Shown here one piece after another: positions 40,138 to 45,075 of a stretch of DNA of 45,075 bases (position 1 is the first letter of the stretch; every line of letters begins with the position of its first letter). The stretch comes from Alteromonas sp. a30 (GTDB taxonomy: Bacteria; Pseudomonadota; Gammaproteobacteria; Enterobacterales; Alteromonadaceae), in contig NZ_JABEPE010000024.1 in NCBI RefSeq assembly GCF_026788005.1, forward strand, positions 1 through 45,075, written 5' to 3'. Under the pieces are notes generated by a model. That model was given only the letters and a program-made list of their open reading frames with translations. It made no database searches and was not told where the DNA came from. Position numbers and translations under genes: made by a program.

Positions 40138-40719
40138 ATGGATAATGCCGAGTTAGAACGCAGAGCAAAAATCACACATGAAACTTGTGACGGTATTCAA
40201 CCAATGCATTTGGCGTTTTATGGACAATCCATTCATTATTCGGCAGAACGTTGTTTAAATGCTTTTGCTCGATATGATTCAATGGTTGGTAGCGATGATG
40301 CTTATGAACTGATTAGTTCAATTCAGGAAGCTATTGGCCACGCTGCGGCTCTGTCTCGATATTTTTGGCCGACCTCAATGGGCAAAAAGAAAGAGATCCC
40401 TGAGCAATTAGCCATGAGACAAAGCCGAGGAATAAAATTAAAAGAACACTTCGGTGTTACCGATGACTCTCCTATTGCTAATAGAGACATACGCAATGCT
40501 TGGGAGCATTTTGATGAGAAATTAGATACATATGTTATTTCTCATGATGCTGGTTTTTTCTTTCCTTCTCCAATGATTGGTCATCATGAAACTGCCGATG
40601 AACCAACCGGTAAAATATTCAAGCTAATTGATCCTGATAATGAAGTACTTATCTTACTGGGTAAGAAATTCTTTTATCGCCCTATACGTGATGAAGTAGA
40701 AAGAATCTTTAAAAAATAG
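40138..40719 (+). CDS. Cassette-encoded protein with R-x4-H motif (HEPN-like candidate)
   Basis: 193 aa, cytoplasmic, no signal or membrane segment. I do not recognise a named family. The mid region is helical, and IANRDIRNAWEHFDEKLD contains Arg119-Asn120-x3-His124. R-x4-6-H with Asn after the Arg is the catalytic pattern of HEPN ribonucleases, which occur in toxin-antitoxin and phage-defence systems. The C-terminal third looks like beta strands (EVLILLGKKFFYRPI). The ATG at 40138 has GAGGA 11 bases upstream, a loose fit. It is the only gene of cassette 1; its attC starts 16 bases after the stop. Alternative: a non-enzymatic helical protein of unknown function. Confidence 0.7.
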   Translation: MDNAELERRAKITHETCDGIQPMHLAFYGQSIHYSAERCLNAFARYDSMVGSDDAYELISSIQEAIGHAAALSRYFWPTSMGKKKEIPEQLAMRQSRGIKLKEHFGVTDDSPIANRDIRNAWEHFDEKLDTYVISHDAGFFFPSPMIGHHETADEPTGKIFKLIDPDNEVLILLGKKFFYRPIRDEVERIFKK

Positions 40720-40734
40720 TACGGCGTAGTTTAC

Positions 40735-40833
40735 TTATAACAAGTCGTTTAAAAGGACAAAAAACAGTTGGCTTTTGCTCCTTCGTCGCTAATTTTAGCC
40801 AACAATTTTTTGCCTCTTAACGAGGCGTTAGGT
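40735..40833 (+). repeat. attC site of cassette 1
   Basis: About 99 bp. R'' TTATAAC (40735-40741) and R' GTTAGGT (40827-40833) bound a long imperfect palindrome. The outer pairing TCGTTTAAAAGG with CCTCTTAACGA forms the L boxes. The inner 16-base stem pairs CAAAAAACAGTTGGCT with AGCCAACAATTTTTTG. The layout is that of Vibrio-type integron recombination sites. Confidence 0.87.
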
Positions 40834-40876
40834 TTCTCATAGCAATTATCAACATCTTCAAGAGTTTAGAGCACAA

Positions 40877-42262
40877 ATGCAATCAACAAAAGAACTATCG
40901 CCACTACTGAGAGAAGGAAAGCTTGAACTTCATTGTATAAATATAAAGATATGGCAAGAAGATGGGGTTGAGCTATTTGGACATGGTGTTATAAAAATTA
41001 ACAAGCATGGAGTTCTATATCTCGAATTCATATGCACTCAAAATAATAATATACCGAGTGTAATGTTTTCAGAGAAACTTCCAAAAGACTCACTGGATGA
41101 GAAAGAAAAGTTCTATCTAGAATGTGAAACCATATCTGGTGATACTTTGAAAGCATCAGGATTCTCCGTTGAATTCAGTTTATCTGATAGGCAACCACCA
41201 AATATAAAAAATATTATTCTCAGTAACTTACAGTGCGAAGAAATTGAAGAAGGAGATGATAACTTTCTCTATTTCGAGTTTTCCGAATACTGTGATATTC
41301 CTGCAAATAAATCCAACAGCGAAACATCTACGCTAGGTTATGAATCCCATAGCTGGAATGAAACTGTTATCGAGATGGATAAGTTCAAGATATCCATTAT
41401 TGACAAGAAACAATATACATATTGTCGCGTAACAGGAGTATTTGATGTTGAGCAAGTTTTTGAATGTCTAAAATTCTATATCGGCTTTACAAGTGGAAGC
41501 ATGCTTCAGCCAATTTTCATAGTAAAGAGAAACAAGCAAAGTCAAGTAAGTATTATAAAAAGCATCAGTAACATACAAAAACGCCAGAGATCATCAAACC
41601 CTGTGCCAAGCACATACGGAAATAAAAGAGTCGAAACAGATTATCATTATCAGATTTTTAGAAATATCTTTGAATTATATAAAGTAAAGCCAAATTTCTT
41701 TGAAAGCATCTATAGTCAATGGGCAAGAGTTTGGTACTCGTTTCAATCTAAAAACAGCATTACAATATTGACATTGTCAGTTGCTATTGAAGGCATGTTA
41801 AATGATGTCTTTATACCTAAGTTTAAGCAGTTGGGTGTCAATGACCACCTAGATGAAGAAATATTGAGAATCAAAAAATTAATATCAGAGATTGAGATAC
41901 CTACCGCACAAATTGACAGATTAAAAAGCAGTGTATCCTATTGGAAAAATATCACAGCAGCAAAATCCTTAGATTATTTAGTTCAACTTGGCATCATATC
42001 TCAAGATGAAAAAAAGTCTTGGAGCAAGCTAAGAAACGCTAGTGCTCATCCAAAAACAAAAGAAATGAACGCTGCTTCACTTGAAAAAGAAAGAGATAAC
42101 CTGCTGCTTTGTCTTAACTTATTCCACAACCTGATATTTAATACAATTCATTATTCGGGGCCAAGGCATTATTGGGCTGTAAATTCTACTAGCCCGCTAA
42201 AGATGCTCGAGCACAACGAAATCAATGAACATTCAAAGCAACTGCTGAGGTCCGAAACCTAA
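40877..42262 (+). CDS. Cassette-encoded HEPN-like protein (ApeA-like architecture, tentative)
   Basis: 461 aa, cytoplasmic. The N-terminal 260 residues look beta-rich and are not recognised beyond a general likeness to ApeA-type N-terminal domains. The C-terminal 200 residues are helical and look like a HEPN domain: a conserved acidic residue in LTLSVAIEGML (Glu305), then SWSKLRNASAHPK with Arg386-Asn387 and His391 (R-x4-H), then CLNLFHNLIFNTIHYSGP. ApeA is a described anti-phage HEPN protein of similar size, but the assignment here is by architecture only. The gene is A/T richer than the chromosome around it. Its stop TAA lies at the cassette's R'' box, which is interrupted by the intron. 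A defence role is inference. Confidence 0.75.
   Translation: MQSTKELSPLLREGKLELHCINIKIWQEDGVELFGHGVIKINKHGVLYLEFICTQNNNIPSVMFSEKLPKDSLDEKEKFYLECETISGDTLKASGFSVEFSLSDRQPPNIKNIILSNLQCEEIEEGDDNFLYFEFSEYCDIPANKSNSETSTLGYESHSWNETVIEMDKFKISIIDKKQYTYCRVTGVFDVEQVFECLKFYIGFTSGSMLQPIFIVKRNKQSQVSIIKSISNIQKRQRSSNPVPSTYGNKRVETDYHYQIFRNIFELYKVKPNFFESIYSQWARVWYSFQSKNSITILTLSVAIEGMLNDVFIPKFKQLGVNDHLDEEILRIKKLISEIEIPTAQIDRLKSSVSYWKNITAAKSLDYLVQLGIISQDEKKSWSKLRNASAHPKTKEMNAASLEKERDNLLLCLNLFHNLIFNTIHYSGPRHYWAVNSTSPLKMLEHNEINEHSKQLLRSET
42257..42261 (+). repeat. attC of cassette 2, left part (R'' box, split by intron)
   Basis: ACCTA, joined to AC at 43105-43106, restores R'' ACCTAAC, a perfect RYYYAAC. Together with the preceding GAA it complements the first bases of the cassette (TTAGGTTTC at 40828). 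Confidence 0.7.
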
Positions 42263-43104
42263 TCGGGTAGCCGGAGGTATCTAGCCTCCAGCCCCCACAA
42301 CACCCTGCATGCGGCTCCGCACAGGGCGTTTCATTTAGGATAGTTGGTAACAATAGTGAAGCGCGATCCATCCATCACGTAGCGAATAAAGCCCTTCGGA
42401 TTTTAGGTAATCAAGTGATAGCGCCTGATTGATCCCCAGAGATTTTGCACTACGCCATGGCCCTTTGCTGGTGATACCACACGCCACCGCAGCTTGAACA
42501 TGCACGCCCAGTCTCATTAAGTTTCGTACCTTGGTACGCGGCTTTCGCCACTGACGCCAGTAAGCCATTCGCACTCTGCGCCGGATCCAGTGATCCAGTT
42601 CTACACAGCGTTGATAACAATTTGCGATGCCAAAGTAATTAATCCAGCCACGTAAATATTGGCTGAGTTTAAAGAGCTGGTAATGCATCGACACACCCCA
42701 GTTACGGTTTGTTAGCCGTCTGACTTGTTGCTTGAAATTCTGAACAGTCTTTGGGTGCCATTGAATGCGGCCTGCCTTGAAGGTAAATCCAAGGAATTTG
42801 CTTTCACTGGCTTTAACGACGTGGCTTTTGGTTGTATTAACAACCAGCTTCAAACGGTGACTCAGGAATCTGCTGATACTATTTAACACGCGTTCACCCG
42901 AACGAGGCGTCTTTACCAGTATGGAAAAACCATCTGCATAATGAGCAAACTTATGGCTAGCGGCTTCCTTCAGACAAATCCTCACGAATTAGCCCTTGCC
43001 GTTCGCTAGTAGTTATCTTCTAATAGCAATATTAATTGCTCAAGAATGATGACCTTCCTACAGAGAACTTTCACCTCATTAGTTCATGCCCATGCAGGGC
43101 GTAC
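42262..43104 (-). mobile_element. Group II intron of IIC-attC type, internally deleted
   Basis: An intron of 843 bp on the minus strand, inserted in the bottom strand of the cassette 2 attC at TTGT|TAGG, the target used by IIC-attC introns. The 5' end reads GTACGCCCTGCATGGGC (GTGCG expected, one base off), followed by intron domain I text GAGGTGAAAGT and later GTCTGAAGGAAGCCGC. The sequence then jumps straight to the end of a reverse transcriptase, so the rest of domain I, domains II-III and most of the ORF are missing. The 3' end has a domain V/VI-like structure (GAGCCGCATGC, then GGAGG/CCTCC hairpin) ending CCCGAT. It is presumably immobile; splicing is doubtful. Confidence 0.75.
42335..42985 (-). 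pseudogene. Group II intron reverse transcriptase/maturase, C-terminal remnant
   Basis: 216-residue frame. The first 11 residues are translated intron RNA sequence; RT similarity starts at KFAHYADGFSILVK, the end of the palm. Intact enzymes read YADD; here it is YADG, so a catalytic Asp is gone. The thumb and maturase region follows: KFLGFTFKAGRIQWHP, then the GIIM domain with YLRGWINYFGIANC and WIRRRVRMAYWRQWRKP. The N-terminal two thirds (RT0-RT4) are deleted. The maturase part is open and could in principle be translated, but no start with a ribosome-binding site is seen. Confidence 0.85.
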
Positions 43105-43155
43105 ACAAAGCGCATCAACAAAGGACGCTTCGCGCTAACGAGCTGCCGGTTAGCT
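43105..43155 (+). repeat. attC of cassette 2, right part
   Basis: AC, then AAAGCGCATCAACAAAGGACG and a short centre, ending at R' GTTAGCT (43149-43155). With the five bases left of the intron the site is 56 bp, near the lower size limit of attC. The L boxes pair imperfectly (GCGCATC with GAGCTGCC). Confidence 0.62.
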
Positions 43156-43274
43156 TAAACGTTGATATGACTCCCTTTGTCAACCCTGAACGTGTTTCCC
43201 TGACACTCTTTCAGCTAACCCACGAAAATGCGGGGGCTAGCATTTCACTGGGAGTTATTGTGTCTAAATTTCAG

Positions 43275-43303
43275 TTGAATTTTAGTACGCTTTAACGTAC
43301 GCT
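43275..43303 (+). promoter_or_regulatory. Promoter and YefM-type operator of the toxin-antitoxin cassette
   Basis: A -35-like TTGAAT (43275-43280), 17 bases and a weak TACGCT (43298-43303). An inverted repeat GTACG/CGTAC (43285-43289 and 43296-43300) overlaps the promoter. Known YefM operators are palindromes around GTAC, so autorepression is likely. Cassette 3 therefore carries its own promoter. Confidence 0.5.
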
Positions 43304-43325
43304 CAGGGAGTATGGAGGAATATTT

Positions 43326-43568
43326 ATGTCTACGTTATCAGCTACCGAAGCGCGTGCTAATTTGTACCGTGTTATAGACGAAACTGCCGAGTCTCATGAG
43401 CCTGTCTTAATTACTAGTAAACGAAATAACGCAGTACTTGTCTCCGAGAGTGATTGGAACTCAATACAAGAAACTCTGTATCTTCTTTCAATCCCTGGAA
43501 TGAGAGAATCAATTAAAAGTGGAATGGAAACGGACGTTTCAGAATGTGATGGAGATTTGGACTGGTGA
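43326..43568 (+). CDS. yefM: Antitoxin of the YefM/Phd family
   Basis: 80-aa antitoxin that binds the operator through its N-terminus and neutralises YoeB through its C-terminus. The typical start STLSATEARANLYRVIDE and TSKRNNAVLVSESDWNSIQETLYLL are clear. The acidic tail (ETDVSECDGDLDW) is the toxin-binding part. A strong GGAGG ribosome-binding site lies 7 bases before the ATG. It overlaps the toxin by 4 bases (GTGA). It is carried on cassette 3 with its own promoter, as is usual for toxin-antitoxin cassettes. Confidence 0.95.
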   Translation: MSTLSATEARANLYRVIDETAESHEPVLITSKRNNAVLVSESDWNSIQETLYLLSIPGMRESIKSGMETDVSECDGDLDW

Positions 43569-43828
43569 CATGGAATGTTGTTTTCACTAAGCAAGCACAA
43601 AAAGATGCTAAAAAACTCACTAGCAGCGGTTTAAAAAATAAGACTAAAGCTCTTTTAGAAATCATTCAGGAAGATCCGTTTCACACTCCACCACCATTTG
43701 AGAAGTTAGTGGGTGATCTCGCAGGCGCATATTCGAGGCGAATTAACATACAGCACCGTATTGTTTACCAAGTTTTGGAAGAGTCAAACACCATAAAAGT
43801 CCTAAGGTTGTGGACACATTATGAGTAA
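43565..43828 (+). CDS. yoeB: Toxin YoeB, ribosome-dependent mRNA endonuclease
   Basis: 87-aa toxin of the RelE/YoeB fold that cuts mRNA in the ribosomal A site when the antitoxin is degraded. Catalytic residues of E. coli YoeB are conserved: Glu46 (PPPFEKLVGDL), Arg65 (RRINIQHRIVYQV) and the terminal His85-Tyr86 (LWTHYE). The start is a GTG at 43565 that overlaps the antitoxin stop. It appears intact and so probably functional, although the cassette's attC is broken just downstream. Confidence 0.95.
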   Translation: MTWNVVFTKQAQKDAKKLTSSGLKNKTKALLEIIQEDPFHTPPPFEKLVGDLAGAYSRRINIQHRIVYQVLEESNTIKVLRLWTHYE

Positions 43829-43831
43829 GAA

Positions 43832-43860
43832 ATCTAACAAACCAATTAACAACACTCGTT
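43832..43860 (+). repeat. Truncated attC of cassette 3 (left half only)
   Basis: R'' ATCTAAC (43832-43838, perfect RYYYAAC) followed by an L''-like AAACCAATTAAC directly after the yoeB stop. No matching L'/R' half follows; recombinase-like sequence begins by about 43877. This is the break point of the array. Confidence 0.45.
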
Positions 43861-43876
43861 CCGCTCTCTGGGACAA

Positions 43877-44601
43877 GCATTCATTCAAAATCGTTTAAAC
43901 GGCCAAGCTAAAGCTCCTACCCGTAAAGATTTGAATTTGGATTTCCCGCTAAGAGGGTTTATCACCTGCTCAGGCTGCGGTGAGACACTCACCTCGGCAA
44001 AAAGCAAAGGACGCTCCAATATTACGATTACTACCTTTGTTACCGTAAAAGCTGCTCACAGTACGGCAAATCCGCAAAAGCAGAGAAAGTGGAAAGCAAG
44101 TTTAATGACATGCTCATCAAGCTCAAACCTCCTTCTGACCTATTTGAACTGGCAAAGAAGAACTTTTCGATACACTGGGACAAGCGCCGCAATAATCACC
44201 AGTCAAACCATGCAAGCAATGTAGAAACACTCAAAGGTATTGAGAGTAAAATCGAGAAGCTTGTGGCTCGGGTTATTGATACTGAAAGCCCAACACTTAT
44301 CAGCACCTATGAAAAAAGTATTCAGGAGCTAGAGCGAAAAAAACCGAAGTAGATGAAAAAATCAAAAATTGCGGCAGACCATTGCCTGATTTTGAAACCA
44401 CTTTTAGAACCGCTATGAATTTTTTAGAAAACCCGCATAAACTCTGGCTTTCAGACGACATAAAGCACAAAAGAACCGTGCTAAAACTGGTATTTACTGA
44501 CAAGTTGGAATATGACCTAGAATTAGGTTTTAGAACCGCAAAATTCCTCCCAATCGCGCAGCCATTCTGGCTTACAGAGCAATTGGGTGGTGGTTACTGT
44601 G
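43877..44601 (+). pseudogene. Serine recombinase, C-terminal remnant with two frameshifts
   Basis: Pieces of one protein in three frames. The first, 43880 to about 44018, reads FIQNRLNGQAKAPTRKD, then LRGFITCSGCGETLTS, the zinc ribbon of large serine recombinases. A one-base shift near 44019 leads to YYDYYLCYRKSCSQYG (second Cys pair) and a coiled-coil region to about 44340. A second shift in an A-run (44336-44343) leads to TEVDEKIKNCGRPLPDFETTF and the C-terminal end (HKRTVLKLVFTDKLEY, then FLPIAQPFWL). The N-terminal resolvase domain with the active serine is missing. The last frame runs on into the tRNA-like repeat (VRKAGLEPS), a sign of a gene abutting its att site. Confidence 0.82.
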
Positions 44602-45075
44602 ATTTGGTGCGGAAGGCGGGACTTGAACCCTCTCAGCCCAATTTTAACGGATTAAAATGTCCGAATAAGTCTGTTAATGTCCTTTAAAATAGCGGCATAC
44701 AGCAAAATGTATTATTAGCATGTTAGACATAATCAGACATTCCTTCCCACCAATGGATCCAAAATGGATCCAAATAACTTAACAACTAAAAGCAACGCTC
44801 TCGATTCTTTACTTAGTAGCCACATGCCAAGCAAGTTTCATTGCATTCAGTTTGTTGGCGAAAAGCTTTCTTATTATATAGTAGCTGTAAAAGCCTACCG
44901 TAAAACATCAACATCCGACTTACTACATACGCCCTTCCCTCTCGTTATAAATACAAAAATATATAAGTCATATTCCAGCACTCCATTATAAGTAAAGCGC
45001 TTAAAATTGGTGGGGGTGTCGGAAAACAGTAATTTTGGTAACACCACGAATAAACCAACATTAACTATATGAATA
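44602..45075 (+). repeat. Right copy of ~480-bp direct repeat (att-like), reaches window end
   Basis: Counterpart of 38980-39461. It starts with a better preserved tRNA 3' end (see next feature), shares the identical block GAATAAGTCTGTTAATGTCC, has the 11-bp tandem AATGGATCCAA x2 at 44752-44773, and continues to the last base, so the true right end is unknown. The tandem repeats may be recombinase arm-type binding sites; that is inference. Confidence 0.85.
44605..44632 (-). other. tRNA-Leu-like 3' end (T-arm, acceptor, CCA): attachment-site core
   Basis: On the minus strand: T-arm GAGGG-TTCAAGT-CCCGC (44616-44632), acceptor 3' strand CTTCCGC (44609-44615), discriminator A, then CCA (44605-44607). 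This matches the 3' end of gammaproteobacterial tRNA-Leu. The remaining tRNA is absent. Such fragments mark integration sites where an element restores the tRNA it enters. Confidence 0.7.

Larger units (their letters stand above)
40110..43876 (+). mobile_element. Integron cassette array without integrase (CALIN-like)
   Basis: Three gene cassettes in one orientation. Cassette 1 is 40110-40827, cassette 2 is 40828-43149 (interrupted by a group II intron), and cassette 3 runs from 43150 to a truncated end near 43860. The borders are defined by the rule that the first bases of a cassette pair with its own R'' box. Cassette 1 starts TTATAAG and its attC R'' is CTTATAAC. Cassette 2 starts TTAGGTTTC and its R'' reads GAAACCTA|AC across the intron. 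No intI gene lies in the window, so the array is either orphaned or served from elsewhere in the chromosome. Confidence 0.82.

Noticed and set aside
40735-40833. CRISPR or ordinary terminator interpretation of the palindrome after the first cassette gene
   Set aside because: There is no repeat-spacer periodicity and no T run; the R''/L''/L'/R' layout and the match to the cassette start fit attC far better.
43086-43295. 69-codon plus-strand frame before yefM
   Set aside because: It starts inside the intron, crosses the attC and ends in the yefM promoter; not a gene.
44605-44632. A complete tRNA-Leu gene
   Set aside because: Only the T-arm, acceptor 3' strand and CCA are present; no D-arm, anticodon arm or 5' acceptor strand lies in the adjoining sequence.

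Overview
The window is a chromosomal segment of a gammaproteobacterium, most likely a marine Alteromonadales-type organism. This rests on gene order (bamD/rluD/pgeF/clpB; leuS-lptE-holA-nadD-rsfS-rlmH-mrdA-mrdB-rlpA-dacA-ybeD-lipB-lipA; pnp-nlpI), a moderate GC content and the style of the proteins. Species is not determinable from the sequence alone.

Layout. 1-260: leader and promoter of a ribosomal RNA operon that runs leftwards out of the window. 431-5826 (minus): pssA, clpB with a heat-shock promoter, pgeF and rluD; bamD diverges from rluD. 6994-11508: an ECF11-type sigma factor/ChrR module with a LON-N-domain gene and a divergent operon (NTF2-like, FAD amine oxidase, DUF1365). Three TGATCC-like/N18/TAAxxx promoters can be read there, so the cluster looks self-regulated. 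11530-13923: a LonB-like protease. 14105-14348: a decayed small gene. 14473-16821: a Tat-exported PhoD-type phosphatase. 16831-17070: dispersed palindromic repeats. 17400-30498: the leuS-to-lipA block for leucyl-tRNA, LPS transport, replication, NAD, ribosome assembly, cell shape and lipoate. 31060-38291: an S9 peptidase, then on the minus strand pnp, a DUF1244 gene, nlpI and a Sel1-repeat zincin.

From 38292 to the end the DNA is accessory. The expected neighbour rpsO is missing upstream of pnp. Two direct repeats of about 480 bp (38980-39461 and 44602-45075) carry a tRNA-Leu-like 3' end and an 11-bp tandem repeat. Between them lies a small integron cassette array with no integrase in view (CALIN-like). 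Cassette 1 (40110-40827) encodes a 193-aa protein with an R-x4-H motif. Cassette 2 (40828-43149) encodes a 461-aa protein with a C-terminal HEPN-like R-x4-H motif. Cassette 3 (from 43150) encodes YefM-YoeB. Cassette borders are supported by complementarity between each cassette's first bases and the R'' box of its own attC. The attC of cassette 2 is split exactly in its R'' box by an 843-bp group II intron of the IIC-attC type. This intron has lost its middle, and its reverse transcriptase remnant reads YADG instead of YADD. The array runs into a frameshifted serine-recombinase remnant that abuts the right tRNA-like att repeat.

The most interesting part is this array: two candidate HEPN ribonuclease genes and a toxin-antitoxin pair, a combination typical of phage-defence or stabilisation cargo. 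The defence role is inference from domain motifs and context.
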